The notes under the pieces: generated by a model
The model's database searches: none
Told to the model about the DNA's origin: nothing
Seen by the model: the letters and a program-made list of their open reading frames with translations, nothing else
Translations under genes and position numbers: made by a program
NCBI RefSeq assembly: GCF_026616195.1
Contig: NZ_JANHDH010000001.1
Coordinates: forward strand, 1,240,001 to 1,304,000
Length of the DNA stretch: 64,000 nt
From: Haloarchaeobius amylolyticus
GTDB lineage: Archaea; Halobacteriota; Halobacteria; Halobacteriales; Natrialbaceae
Reading direction: 5' to 3'
Part shown: one piece after another, positions 44,068 through 52,964 of the stretch
How positions within the stretch are numbered: position 1 is the first letter of the stretch
How the letters are laid out: each line of letters opens with the position of its first letter

Positions 44068-45120
44068 ATGCCCTGCAGCCGACGGTCCCTCCTCCGGACG
44101 ACCGGGCTCTCCCTCGCTGGTGGCGCCCTCGCGTCACTGAGCGGGTGCATCGGTGAGTCGTTCACCTCCGACGGGGGCGGCACGACCGACGACCCCTCGA
44201 CCGATACCGGGACGGCAACCGACACGACGACCGACGCGTCGGACCGACCCGGGTCGACCGGGACGCCACCCGCGCTGGCGCAGTGGCTCCCCTCGCCGGC
44301 CGACTCACCGTACCACGACGGCTACGGCGTCGCGTACCACGACCTCGCCGCCATCGAGGCCCAGAAGGAGGTCCTCCACGAGAACGCCCACGAGCGCCTG
44401 CTGACCGAGGCGTCGCGTGCCAGCCGGGTCAAGGCGCTCGACGACTACGACCTCGGGCCGGTCGATGCCGCGATGCGGTTCGGTCTCCCCGGTATGCAGG
44501 TCGTCCTCGGCTCGTTCGACACCGGCGCCGTACGGGACCAGCTCACGGGCGTCAGGGGGACGTACGACGACGGCGAGGAACACACCGGCACCCACCTCGA
44601 CCGCTACCGCGGGTTCGACCTCTACGACACGGGGCCCGTCCTCGCCGTCTCCGCGGACGCCATCGTGACGACGGGCTACACGCCCGAGGAGGAGAAACGG
44701 GCCTTCGTCGAGGCCATCCTCGACGCGAAGGCCGGCGAGACGGACCGGTACGCCGACGCGAACAGCTACGTCGGGGCGTTGCTCGGCCTGGTCGACGACC
44801 CGCACGCGCTGACGTGCTACCCGGAGGCGATGGACGGGTCGACGACCCGGTGGGCCGACGGGCGTTCCGGCAGGCTCAGGTCGTGGACCTTCGGGTCGGA
44901 GACGACCGAGTTGACCTGCGCGTACACCTACGCCGAGGCCGAACAGGCCAGCACCGAGCAACTGGCGTCCCGCGTCTCGGCCGACCGTTTCGAGCCCTAC
45001 GACGGTCTCGAGGTACAGAAGAACGGAGAGATGGTGTGGACGACCGGGACGCTCCCGACGAACGAGTTCGACTACCTCTCACCCGGCGGTCCGGGCGACG
45101 GCGTCCACACGTCTCGCTGA
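44068..45120 (+). CDS. Tat-exported lipoprotein of unknown function
   Basis: 350 residues. A Tat motif SRRSLLR (4-10) precedes a hydrophobic stretch and the lipobox LSGC (Cys27), so it should be a membrane-anchored exported protein. A Thr/Asp-rich linker follows (30-70), and the rest appears to form a single domain with no known signature. TATA-like ACTTAT lies about 28 bp before the ATG. Lone gene, convergent with the Nif3-like gene. Confidence 0.8.
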   Translation: MPCSRRSLLRTTGLSLAGGALASLSGCIGESFTSDGGGTTDDPSTDTGTATDTTTDASDRPGSTGTPPALAQWLPSPADSPYHDGYGVAYHDLAAIEAQKEVLHENAHERLLTEASRASRVKALDDYDLGPVDAAMRFGLPGMQVVLGSFDTGAVRDQLTGVRGTYDDGEEHTGTHLDRYRGFDLYDTGPVLAVSADAIVTTGYTPEEEKRAFVEAILDAKAGETDRYADANSYVGALLGLVDDPHALTCYPEAMDGSTTRWADGRSGRLRSWTFGSETTELTCAYTYAEAEQASTEQLASRVSADRFEPYDGLEVQKNGEMVWTTGTLPTNEFDYLSPGGPGDGVHTSR

Positions 45121-45165
45121 GTCAGCGTCAGCGTCGGAGCCGGAGCCGGGAGTGACGCCGACGCC

Positions 45166-45939
45166 TCAGAGCCCGGTCGGCACGTCGAAGAAGGTCGTCT
45201 CCAGGTCCTCGTCCCACTCCTCGACCCACGACTGGAGGTTGCGCACGCCGAAGGTCTCCGTGGCGTAGTGGCCGGCGAGGACGACCGTGAGCCCGGCCTC
45301 CTGGGCCTCGTGGTACGTCTTCTGTTTCCCCTCGCCCATCACGACGGCGTCGACCCCCCTGGCGGCGGCCTCGTCGATGTAGTCCGAGCCGTCGCCGGTG
45401 ACGATGGCGACGTGCTCCAGTTCGTCGGGGCCGAAGTCGAGCACCTGCACGGGCTGGCCGCCGGTCGAGAGCTCGACCTCGAGCGTCTTGCACAGCTCCT
45501 CGGCGCTCTGTGGCTCGGGGAGGCGACCCTGCTGGCCGGCGTGTTCCGGGCCGACCTCGCCGAAGGGGGCCCGGTTCGCGAGGTCGAGCAGGTCGGCGAC
45601 GCCGGCCGCGTTCCCGAGGTCCGGGTGACCGTCGAGGGGCAGGTGCGAGACGTACAGCGCCACGTCGTTCTCCACGAGGGGCGCGATGCGGCCGTAGTGG
45701 CGGCCGGTGACGCGCTCGATGCCGCCCCAGGAGATGCCGTGGTGGACGACCATCGCGTCGGCGTCCCACTCCGCGGCCATGTGGAACGTCTCCTCGACCC
45801 CGTCGGTGCAGAACGCGACCCGCTCGACATCGGCCTCGGCGGGGCCGACCTGCAGGCCGTTCGCGCTGGCGTCGAGGCTCGCCCAGTCCTCGGTCCGTAG
45901 TTCCTCGTCGAGTCGGTCGCAGAACTCGGTGAGCTCCAT
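45166..45939 (-). CDS. Nif3-like dinuclear metal centre protein
   Basis: 257 residues of the NIF3/DUF34 family. The metal ligands are visible: DAMVVHHG near the middle of the N-terminal half (about 60), YVSHLPLDGHPDLGN, and VVLAGHYATE near the C-terminus. Family members bind two divalent metals; the biochemical role (possibly GTP cyclohydrolase-like or a hydrolase) is unsettled. The family start at ATG 45939 (MELTEFCDRL) is preferred over the frame to 46047. Confidence 0.88.
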   Translation of the reverse strand: MELTEFCDRLDEELRTEDWASLDASANGLQVGPAEADVERVAFCTDGVEETFHMAAEWDADAMVVHHGISWGGIERVTGRHYGRIAPLVENDVALYVSHLPLDGHPDLGNAAGVADLLDLANRAPFGEVGPEHAGQQGRLPEPQSAEELCKTLEVELSTGGQPVQVLDFGPDELEHVAIVTGDGSDYIDEAAARGVDAVVMGEGKQKTYHEAQEAGLTVVLAGHYATETFGVRNLQSWVEEWDEDLETTFFDVPTGL

Positions 45940-46071
45940 AGCGGACCAACGACCGCCGGCGGCTTGTACGCGGCGGTTCCCTGCCACCCTCAGTGTCGTG
46001 GGCCGCCCCTCAACTGGGCGGGCGGCGTAGCCTGTCGTGTTCCACACCGGACCGAACCGAGGTGAGACAGC

Positions 46072-46164
46072 ATGGGAAAACTCAGCAAGGCGATGCGAGC
46101 GTGGCGGCGGTTGCCGCGACGCGTCAGGCGACGAATCAAGCGGAAACTGAAACGGCTGACGTAG
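46072..46164 (+). CDS. Predicted 30-residue highly cationic peptide
   Basis: ATG 46072 to TAG 46164, 30 residues with 15 Arg or Lys (MGKLSKAMRAWRRLPRR at the start). GAGGTGA precedes the ATG by about eight bases and fits a Shine-Dalgarno site. A peptide so basic is most unlike the acidic haloarchaeal proteome. It could bind RNA or DNA, or a membrane. It lies divergent to the Nif3-like gene and just beyond the end of the agmatinase gene. Its size means that only the RBS and the composition support it. Confidence 0.45.
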   Translation: MGKLSKAMRAWRRLPRRVRRRIKRKLKRLT

Positions 46165-46227
46165 GGGACGTGACGCCCCGTCGGCCGGTCGTGCCGTCGA
46201 CTTCTCTCCGGCAGTGACGAACGGTAC

Positions 46228-47037
46228 TCAGCGCGAGGCAGCGTCGGCGTAGACGAACTCGCGGAGGAGCTTCCCGCCGAGTGCCGCGGCCTGGCCGTCG
46301 TCGCGGTCGTTGACCTCGACCACGTCGAAACCGGTGACCTGTCCGGACTCGCCGAGTGCGCGGATAACGTCCCGCATCTCCCGCGGGGCGAGGCCGAAGG
46401 GCTCCATCGTCCCGGTCCCCGGCGCGAACCCGGGGTCGGCCCCGTCGATGTCGACCGAGAGGTAGACCTCGCGGTCGCCGAGGTCGGGTTCCCAGTCGGC
46501 CACGTCTTCGGGTGGGACGACCGTCACGTCGGCCTCGGCGGCGCGGTTCCACTCCGCCTCGGAGCCCGTTCTGGCACCGAGGACGATGGCCTCCTCGGCG
46601 ATGTCGAGGACGTGCCTGGTCACGGTCGCGTGGCTCAACTCGTTGCCGTCGTACTCGGCGCGGAGGTCGAGGTGGGCGTCGAGACAGACGAACACCTCGG
46701 GTTCGACCGCCCGGACGTTCGCGAGCGTGATGGTGTGCTCACCCCCGAGCAGGAGGGGTATCGCGTCGTCCCAGACCGCGTCCCGGCAGACGCCCTCGAG
46801 GTAGTCGAGGTACTCTTCGGCGTCGTCCCAGGCGCGGACGTCGCCGTGGTCGTGGACGTGCAGGTCCGAGAAGTACTGGTCCGTCCGGTGGTCGTAGTCG
46901 TCGTACGTTTCGGCAAAACGACGGACGCGGTCCGGTCCGAACCGCGTCCCCGGTTGGAAGGTCGTCGAGACGTCGAGTGGAGCCCCGACGACCACGTAGT
47001 CCGAATCGTCGCGGTCGGCGCGGGCTCCCGGGAACAT
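46228..47037 (-). CDS. speB: Agmatinase / deoxyhypusine-type ureohydrolase
   Basis: Arginase-family enzyme, 269 residues. Mn-binding motifs present: GGEHTIT, DAHLDLR and SVDIDGADPGFAPGTGT. It hydrolyses agmatine-type guanidino compounds. The stop of aIF5A abuts this ATG directly (TAG then ATG), so the two are coupled. In haloarchaea, agmatine is attached to aIF5A and an agmatinase homolog then completes deoxyhypusine; the neighbourhood strongly suggests that role, which is inference for this gene. Confidence 0.92.
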   Translation of the reverse strand: MFPGARADRDDSDYVVVGAPLDVSTTFQPGTRFGPDRVRRFAETYDDYDHRTDQYFSDLHVHDHGDVRAWDDAEEYLDYLEGVCRDAVWDDAIPLLLGGEHTITLANVRAVEPEVFVCLDAHLDLRAEYDGNELSHATVTRHVLDIAEEAIVLGARTGSEAEWNRAAEADVTVVPPEDVADWEPDLGDREVYLSVDIDGADPGFAPGTGTMEPFGLAPREMRDVIRALGESGQVTGFDVVEVNDRDDGQAAALGGKLLREFVYADAASR

Positions 47038-47415
47038 CTAGACGATCTTGCGCTGGGCGTCGAGTTCGAGGTACTCGAGTTCGTCGTCGGGCGAGACGTC
47101 GAGGTCCGCCGGGATGGACATCGAGAACGTCTCGTACGTCTCGAGGTCCATGACCTGGGCGACGGTGTCGGACTCGACGGAGACGATCTGGCCCTGCTTT
47201 CGCTCGATGATGGGGACCCAGCACTTCGCGTCGACCGGCTGGGACATCGAGCGCTTCTTGCCGTCGAAGACGCCGACGGCCTCGACGCGGGCCTTCGCAC
47301 TGCCGTGCTTGCCCGGTTTGGCCGTGGAGTAGTGGTTGATCTTACACGCGGCGTCGTCGATCATCACGTAGCTACCCTCTTGGAGGTCACGAACTTCCTT
47401 TTGCTCTTTAGCCAT
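47038..47415 (-). CDS. eif5A: Translation initiation/elongation factor aIF5A
   Basis: 125 residues, an SH3-like domain followed by an OB-fold. The modification loop [12 protein letters not shown] places the hypusine Lys at residue 36. Required for translation of stalled motifs. First gene of a two-gene unit with agmatinase. TTTATACC (47439-47446) lies about 26-30 bp before the ATG, which makes the message leaderless. Confidence 0.97.
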   Translation of the reverse strand: MAKEQKEVRDLQEGSYVMIDDAACKINHYSTAKPGKHGSAKARVEAVGVFDGKKRSMSQPVDAKCWVPIIERKQGQIVSVESDTVAQVMDLETYETFSMSIPADLDVSPDDELEYLELDAQRKIV

Positions 47416-47421
47416 GTTCCA

Positions 47422-47458
47422 GCGTTCCTCCCGTACTGGTATAAACGGTTTGGAACGC
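47422..47458 (-). promoter_or_regulatory. aIF5A promoter with inverted repeat around the TATA box
   Basis: GCGTTCC (47422-47428) and GGAACGC (47452-47458) form a perfect 7-bp inverted repeat with 23 bases between. The TATA-like box TTTATA on the minus strand lies inside it. The repeat could bind a repressor or activator of the aIF5A-agmatinase unit, or be chance in GC-rich DNA. Confidence 0.4.
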
Positions 47459-47577
47459 CCCAGCGACGGGGACCGGTCCCGAGGGCTGTTCGCGAGCCAG
47501 AGACGCCCGACTGGGGCTTTTTCTCACGGCGCTGGAAGTCTCGTCTCGATATAAGTCTTCGAATGGTGTATGGTACC

Positions 47578-48123
47578 ATGGGTGATTCACAGATGGCGAC
47601 GAGAGAACCCGAGATGGAACTGTTCGGCAGACAGACAGGCTTCGAGTATTCGGAGACGTGGGTGGGGTACGCCCTGCTCGGTATGCGGCTCACCATGGGC
47701 TGGGTACTGTTCTACGCGGGCATCGACAAGGTCCTCGCCGGCGACTGGTCCGCACAGGGCTACCTGATGGGTGCCGCCTCCGGCGAGAACTTCATGGCGG
47801 GCTTCTGGGAGGCCCTGGCCGCGGACTGGCTCTGGCTCATCGACCCACTCAACATGTGGGGGCTCACACTCACCGGGCTCGCCCTGCTCATCGGGGCGTT
47901 CGTGCGCTGGAGCGCCTTCTGGGCGGCCATCATGATGCTGTTCTACTGGCTGGCGAGCTTCCCGCTCCAGCACTCGTTCATCATCGACGACCACGTGGTC
48001 TACGCGATGCTCCTGTTCGGGCTGGGTGCGTTCGGTGCGGGTCGCATCCTCGGCGTCGACGCGTGGCTCGAGGACACCGAGTTCGTCGAGCAGAACCGCT
48101 GGATGACGTACCTGCTCGGCTGA
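47578..48123 (+). CDS. DoxX family membrane protein
   Basis: 181 residues, four to five hydrophobic helices: LLGMRLTMGWVLFYAGIDKVLAGDW is the DoxX/DoxD signature. Relatives form thiosulfate:quinone oxidoreductase or redox-membrane partners. ATG 47578 (MGDSQM) is preferred over 47563, and the longer open frame across aIF5A is a shadow. It is divergent from aIF5A across 162 bp. Confidence 0.88.
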   Translation: MGDSQMATREPEMELFGRQTGFEYSETWVGYALLGMRLTMGWVLFYAGIDKVLAGDWSAQGYLMGAASGENFMAGFWEALAADWLWLIDPLNMWGLTLTGLALLIGAFVRWSAFWAAIMMLFYWLASFPLQHSFIIDDHVVYAMLLFGLGAFGAGRILGVDAWLEDTEFVEQNRWMTYLLG

Positions 48124-48156
48124 CCGGGCAGGCACGACCGCGACGGCGAGGCAGTC

Positions 48157-48498
48157 TCAGTCGGACTGCCTGTCGACGACGATGTCGCCGTCGCTGGTCA
48201 CGCTGACGCACACGTCGGTCGGCGTGAGCTGGTACTCGCTCGCCGGCTTGCCGGCCGTCCGAACCCGGACACCTTCTTCGACGACGCCCGCGTCGCACAG
48301 TTTGTCGAGCTTCCGGTACGTCGTCGACGTCGGGAGGTCGCACGCGTCGGCCAGTTCCGGTGCGGTCCGTGCAGCGGTGCCGAGCGTCGCGAGGATGCGC
48401 TGGCAGTCCGGGTCGAGCACCGCCGCCAGCGTGTCGAGGTCGGACCTGTCCGTGATACCCGTCACGCCGTCACCCCGTCTGATCGTTGGGTCTGTCAT
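48157..48498 (-). CDS. Winged-helix transcriptional regulator
   Basis: 113 residues. An ArsR-like wHTH at about 20-85: DPDCQRILATLGTAARTAPELADACDLPTSTTYRKLDKLCDAGVV, the usual helix-turn-helix and recognition helix. The tail DVCVSVTSDGDIVVD may dimerise or bind ligand. Start ATG 48498 rather than 48540. Convergent with doxX, so its own target is unknown. Confidence 0.82.
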   Translation of the reverse strand: MTDPTIRRGDGVTGITDRSDLDTLAAVLDPDCQRILATLGTAARTAPELADACDLPTSTTYRKLDKLCDAGVVEEGVRVRTAGKPASEYQLTPTDVCVSVTSDGDIVVDRQSD

Positions 48499-48668
48499 GG
48501 CTTGGGAGCCGGTCCGGGTCCCACGGCAGGTCCCGTACACACTGGAAAGGTGACTGCCATCCTACATAGAGGTTACCACGATATGTCCGTGTTCCAGAGA
48601 GTCTATCGGGGCCGCGAGTCCCCCGGAGACGCGTTCGCGACCCGACTGCGAGCACGTCTCAATACGCC

Positions 48669-48675
48669 TATAAAT
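48669..48675 (+). promoter_or_regulatory. TATA-like box for the gene at 48699
   Basis: TATAAAT lies 24-30 bp before the ATG at 48699, consistent with a leaderless transcript. Confidence 0.5.
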
Positions 48676-48698
48676 CCTCTCGCGGCGTCAGGAACCCC

Positions 48699-48989
48699 AT
48701 GAGCACGACGATGCCCCACCCGGACGCCAGCTCCGTCGCGAAGATCTACTACGCCGACGACCAGCCCGCACAGGTCGACGCCGCCTTCGTCATCGAGGAC
48801 TGGGACTGGGTGGTCGGGTTCGACCAGGTCAACACCGACGACTACGACTACGTCTCCATCCCCATCGACCGCGTCGTCGGCGTGATGTCGCCGACGTACA
48901 CGCAGTTCTCGCACAACGGCCGCCGCGTCACCGCCTACGGCGTCGACGACGTGGAGATCGAGGAGTTCATCCACCTGCTCCCGCTCTGA
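48699..48989 (+). CDS. Hypothetical protein (haloarchaeal)
   Basis: 96 residues. The sequence holds AQVDAAFVIEDWDWVVGFDQ and then YVSIPIDRVVGVMSPTYTQFSHNGRRVTAYGV, a mostly beta pattern, with an acidic C-terminus. No known family. The 3' end overlaps the acetyltransferase gene of the other strand by 23 bases. Confidence 0.65.
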   Translation: MSTTMPHPDASSVAKIYYADDQPAQVDAAFVIEDWDWVVGFDQVNTDDYDYVSIPIDRVVGVMSPTYTQFSHNGRRVTAYGVDDVEIEEFIHLLPL

Positions 48990-49794
48990 GGCCGGGCTCG
49001 CGGTCGAGCGCGATACCGAATTCGTTCTGCAGTACCTCGTCCCAGTCCGTCTCGGAGACCGCCTCTTCTTCCAGTTCCGCACCCCACGACCGGGTCACCG
49101 TCTCCCTCGTGAGCTTGCGGTGGCCCGTCCCGGTCGCGATGGAGACGACGGGGTCGCCGGTGAACGTCGACTCCGGGGCGGTCGCGAGGTACTCGCAGGT
49201 CGCCTCGAAGTACGACAGCTCCCGGGGCACGTCCCGGAAGACGTACCGGTTCGACCAGTCGTCCTCGCCCGGTTTGCGGTACTGCGTGACGTAGTCCGCG
49301 TCGGGGCGGTCGCTCTCGCCGACGCGCCAGTCGACGCCGACCTCGTCCGTCAGCTCCTCGCCGTCGAGAGGAAGCGGCCGTCTGAGCACCGGAATCCCCA
49401 TGCCAACGTCGACGACGTAGCGCCGCCCGTCCAGCGTCACGACGTTCGTGTGGTGGTTCGCGGGTGGGCTCGGGTCGCCGTCGTCGCTCAGCATCATGGA
49501 GGCGACGCGGTCGCGCTCGTAGCCGAGTTCGGCCAGCAGCCAGCCGAACAGGCCGTTGAGTTCGAAGCAGAACCCTCCGCGGCGACGGTCGACGATCTTC
49601 TCGTACAGGTCGGGGAGGGAGAGCGAGACGCCCTCGCCGGCGTCCTCGCGGTGCGGGTGGCCCGTGATCGAGAGCGTCTCGAACGGGACGCTCGTGACGT
49701 GTGCCTGCTGGATGCGGGCGAGGGTCGCCAGGTCCGGCTCGTAGATGCTGTCGGGTTCGAGCCCGATGCGCCGGAGATAGCCAGTCGCCTCCAT
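48967..49794 (-). CDS. Arylamine N-acetyltransferase
   Basis: 275 residues. It transfers acetyl from acetyl-CoA to arylamines or hydrazines. The catalytic triad can be read: Cys in RRGGFCFELN (about residue 76), His in HHTNVV (about 117) and Asp in VVDVGMG (about 132). It follows the FMN reductase by two bases (start 49794, that gene's end 49797), so they are in one operon. Overlaps the end of the hypothetical gene opposite. Confidence 0.9.
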   Translation of the reverse strand: MEATGYLRRIGLEPDSIYEPDLATLARIQQAHVTSVPFETLSITGHPHREDAGEGVSLSLPDLYEKIVDRRRGGFCFELNGLFGWLLAELGYERDRVASMMLSDDGDPSPPANHHTNVVTLDGRRYVVDVGMGIPVLRRPLPLDGEELTDEVGVDWRVGESDRPDADYVTQYRKPGEDDWSNRYVFRDVPRELSYFEATCEYLATAPESTFTGDPVVSIATGTGHRKLTRETVTRSWGAELEEEAVSETDWDEVLQNEFGIALDREPGLRAGAGG

Positions 49795-49796
49795 GG

Positions 49797-50390
49797 TCAG
49801 GCTCGCCCCGTGGCCTCCGCCGGCTGGTCGCCGCGCTCTTCGGCCATCTCGGGATAGCGGTCGACGCCGGCGTACTCGACGAGTTGCTCGCCGAGTTCCC
49901 GGACCCGGCGCTCGATAGCCGGGTCGGTGATGCCGTCCCGGCCGACCGTCTCGTGGGAATCCGGGATGCCGACCTCGTGGGGGAGCGTCCAGGCGTTCAG
50001 GGTCCGGGCGACCCCGCGGAGGTGCGCCAGTGCGGGCTTCGGGTAGCTTCCGCCGGCGACCTCCAGCAGGCCGACGGTCGTCCCGCCGAACTGGTCGCGC
50101 TTGCAGTAATCGAGCGCGTTCTTCAGCGGGGCGGCGTAGGAACCGTGGTAGTTCGGCGTCCCGAGGAGGACCGCGTCGGCCGCGGCGACACGCTCGCGCA
50201 GGGCGTCGGCGTCGCCGGCGGCCATGTCGTCGGCGTTCACCGGCGGCAGGTCGTACTCGCGGAGGTCGAGAAGTTCGGTCGTTGCGCCGGATTCGGCCGC
50301 CGCGTCGAGGGCCTCGCGGAGGGCGGTTCTGGTCTTGCTGTGCTCGCGGAGACTGCCACAGATGGCGAGGACGTGTGGGTCGGCGGACAT
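49797..50390 (-). CDS. NADPH-dependent FMN reductase family protein
   Basis: 197 residues, flavodoxin-like fold. CGSLREHSKTR (about 10-20) binds phosphate; GTPNYHGSYAAPLKNALDY (about 80-98) is the family signature; GLLEVAGG is the third strand. Reduces FMN, quinones or azo compounds with NAD(P)H. Upstream partner of the N-acetyltransferase. ATG 50390. Confidence 0.9.
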   Translation of the reverse strand: MSADPHVLAICGSLREHSKTRTALREALDAAAESGATTELLDLREYDLPPVNADDMAAGDADALRERVAAADAVLLGTPNYHGSYAAPLKNALDYCKRDQFGGTTVGLLEVAGGSYPKPALAHLRGVARTLNAWTLPHEVGIPDSHETVGRDGITDPAIERRVRELGEQLVEYAGVDRYPEMAEERGDQPAEATGRA

Positions 50391-50604
50391 CGTGTTGTAC
50401 GCACACCTACCCGGGAGACCCACAAAAGCGCTCGCTGAGACGAATTACAGTATGGTTTCTTACACGTCCGCATCCGTGCCGTTCGCCACATCTGACGCGC
50501 CGAATCTCGCCGGAACTGGGGCCGAGCGACAGACCAAACAGATAGATTACAGAAACGTATTTCCGAAAAGTCACTTTTCCGTGGTATCCGTACCTCCACA
50601 CGTG

Positions 50605-51879
50605 ATGACCGACGTTCGCCCGCTCGTTCGACGGTTCTACCTCTACTACCTCACGAACTCCTACGGGCTCTACCTCCCGGTCAGCGTGCTCTACCTGCTG
50701 GAGGTCCGCCAGTTCGGGCTGGCCGAGATCGGGGCCATCAAGGCCGTCTTCTCGTTCGCCCTCGTCGCCGCCGAGATACCCACGGGCTACCTCGGCGACC
50801 GCATCGGCCGCCGGGCCAGTCTCGCGCTCGGGAACGGCCTCTCCGCGCTCTCGCTGGTCGCGTACGTCTTCGTCGACACGCCGGTCGAGTACATGCTGCT
50901 CAACGTGGTCTGGGCGACCGGCTGGGCCTTCCGGTCCGGCACGGTCGACGCGTGGCTGTACGAACTCCTCGCGAGTCGCGGCGCCGCGGACGACTTCGCC
51001 CGCTACCGCGGCCGGGCCAGCACCGTGTTGCTCGTGGTCTCCGCGGGCACGGCCCTCCTCTCGGGCGTGCTGGCCACGGTCGACTGGACCATCCCGTTCT
51101 TCGCGAACGCCGCGCTGGCGGCGTCGGGAATCCCGCTGCTGCTGACGCTCCCGGCGACCGCGGACGCGGCGGTCGAGGCGGATTCGGCGGACGCGGACGA
51201 GGCGCCCGAGGACGCCCCCGAGAACGCGCCCGACGACGAGCTGTTCACGGTCCGGGACGCCGTCTGGACCCTGCGACTCCAGCTCGGTCGCCCCTCGGTC
51301 CGGTGGTTCCTCGTCTACGCCGCGCTGTTCGCCGGCCTGTTCGGGCTGACGCGCTCGTTCGAGCAGCCCGCCGCCGCGGCCGTCGGCGTCCCCCTCCCGG
51401 CCTTCGGCGCGCTGTACGCCGCGTTCAAGCTCGTCTCCGCGGGTGTGGCCGCCTCGACCGGGTGGTTCGAGGACCACCTCGGCGTCGCCGGGGTCTTCCT
51501 CCTCGTCGCACCCGTCGTCGGCGTGTTCTACGCCGGCGCGCTGGTCCTGCCCGTGCTGGTCGTCCCGGTGCTGTTCCTGAACCGGGCGGTCCACACCATC
51601 CTCCAGCCGGTCCGGAACCAGTACCTCAACGACCGGCTCACGGACGTGGGCCGGGCGACGGTTCTCTCGGGCGCCTCGATGGCGCTCTCGCTCGCCTCCG
51701 GGCTGGCCAAGCTCGGCGGTGGCGCCGTCGCCGAGGGCACCGGTGCGGTCCGGACCATCGCCCTCGCCGGCGTCGTGGTCGCCCTCGGCGCAGGGGTGCT
51801 GTGGGTGGCGGTCTCGCCGGTCCGGTCGGCCTCGGGCGCCGGGAGCGTCGGGGAGAAACGGCCGTCGGTGGCGGACTGA
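50605..51879 (+). CDS. Major facilitator superfamily transporter
   Basis: 424 residues, 12 helices. Loop 2-3 reads GYLGDRIGRR, the MFS motif A, and GWAFRSGTVDAWLYE appears in helix 5. A charged loop (about 190-215) lies between the halves, and a DDHLG segment near residue 290. Sugar or drug efflux cannot be told apart. ATG 50605 preferred to the open frame beginning at 50224. Divergent from the reductase, across 214 bp that are AT-rich. Confidence 0.88.
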   Translation: MTDVRPLVRRFYLYYLTNSYGLYLPVSVLYLLEVRQFGLAEIGAIKAVFSFALVAAEIPTGYLGDRIGRRASLALGNGLSALSLVAYVFVDTPVEYMLLNVVWATGWAFRSGTVDAWLYELLASRGAADDFARYRGRASTVLLVVSAGTALLSGVLATVDWTIPFFANAALAASGIPLLLTLPATADAAVEADSADADEAPEDAPENAPDDELFTVRDAVWTLRLQLGRPSVRWFLVYAALFAGLFGLTRSFEQPAAAAVGVPLPAFGALYAAFKLVSAGVAASTGWFEDHLGVAGVFLLVAPVVGVFYAGALVLPVLVVPVLFLNRAVHTILQPVRNQYLNDRLTDVGRATVLSGASMALSLASGLAKLGGGAVAEGTGAVRTIALAGVVVALGAGVLWVAVSPVRSASGAGSVGEKRPSVAD

Positions 51880-51890
51880 GTGCGGCGAGG

Positions 51891-52964
51891 TCAGTCGCCG
51901 CCGTGCTCGATGACCCGGCTCACGCGGTCGAGTCCCTCTTCCAGTTCGTCGGTCGGTAGCCCGAACCCGAGCCGCCAGTACCCGTCGAATCCGAACAGGT
52001 CGCCCGGCGCGAGCACGACGCTCTCCTCCTCGACGACGGCGACACAGAACTCCCGGGCGTCCGCGAACCCCTCGGGCACGGAGACGAACCCGTTCACCCC
52101 CACCGGGTCGTACCAGTCGAGGTCGTGTTCCACCACGAACTCGCGGACGATGTCGCGGTTCGTCTGCGCCAGTTCGCGGTTCTCCGCCAGTATCTCCGCT
52201 TCCTGCTCGCCGAGGGCCTGCCGGGCGACGTGCTGGCCGAAGATGGGTGGCGAGATGGTGGTGTAATCCTTCCACTCGACGGCCTGCTGGACCACGTCCT
52301 CGGGGCCGGCGATCCACCCGAATCGCAGCCCTGCCAGTCCGTACGCCTTCGTCAGGCTGGTCGTCGAGATGCCCCACTCGCCCATGCTGGCCACCGGCGG
52401 AAGCGGGTCCTCGGCGAGCAGCCGGTACACCTCGTCGCAGAGCAGGTAGGCCTCGTGTTCGGCCGCGAGGTCGTACAGCTCCCTGACCCTGGCCTCGTCG
52501 TGGTACCGCCCGGTCGGGTTGTTCGGGTTGTTCAACACGACGAGCCTCGTCTCCTCGCGCATCGCGTCGGCGACCGCGTCCACGTCGAGTTCCCATTCGG
52601 GGGGCTCCAGCGAGACGGTGCTGACCTCGCCGACGGCCTCGGGCACCGACCGGAGCGCCTGGTAGGTCGGTGTGACGACGACCGCGTGGTCGCCCTCGTC
52701 CAGCAGCGAGAGGAAGACGAGCAGGTTCGCCTCCTGTGTCCCGCAGGTGAAACACACCTCGTCGGCACCGCGGCCGTACCGCTCCCCGACCTCGGCCCGG
52801 AACTCGGGGTCGCCGTCGGTCGGGATGACGTAGTTCAGCGTCCCCGGGTCCGTGTCGAAGCGCGAGGGCTCGAGCGGGCGGATGCCGGATTCGGCGAGCA
52901 TGATGTCGGCGCCGTGTTCGTACTGCCCGAACCACCGTTCGAGGCCGAAGGGCTCGATGTCCAT
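51891..52964 (-). CDS. PLP-dependent class I/II aminotransferase
   Basis: 357 residues. Fold-type I: NNPNNPTGRY (about 145-155) and SLTKAYGLAGLRFGW (about 213-227) with the PLP Lys in TKAYG. Aspartate/tyrosine-type transaminases share this layout; the amino acid substrate is open. ATG 52964 and MDIEPFGLERW as N-terminus. Convergent with the MFS gene over 11 bases. Confidence 0.93.
   Translation of the reverse strand: MDIEPFGLERWFGQYEHGADIMLAESGIRPLEPSRFDTDPGTLNYVIPTDGDPEFRAEVGERYGRGADEVCFTCGTQEANLLVFLSLLDEGDHAVVVTPTYQALRSVPEAVGEVSTVSLEPPEWELDVDAVADAMREETRLVVLNNPNNPTGRYHDEARVRELYDLAAEHEAYLLCDEVYRLLAEDPLPPVASMGEWGISTTSLTKAYGLAGLRFGWIAGPEDVVQQAVEWKDYTTISPPIFGQHVARQALGEQEAEILAENRELAQTNRDIVREFVVEHDLDWYDPVGVNGFVSVPEGFADAREFCVAVVEEESVVLAPGDLFGFDGYWRLGFGLPTDELEEGLDRVSRVIEHGGD

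Noticed and set aside
43832-44140. 102-codon plus-strand frame before the lipoprotein gene
   Set aside because: Cys/Pro/Arg-rich, overlaps the lipoprotein start, and covers its probable promoter.
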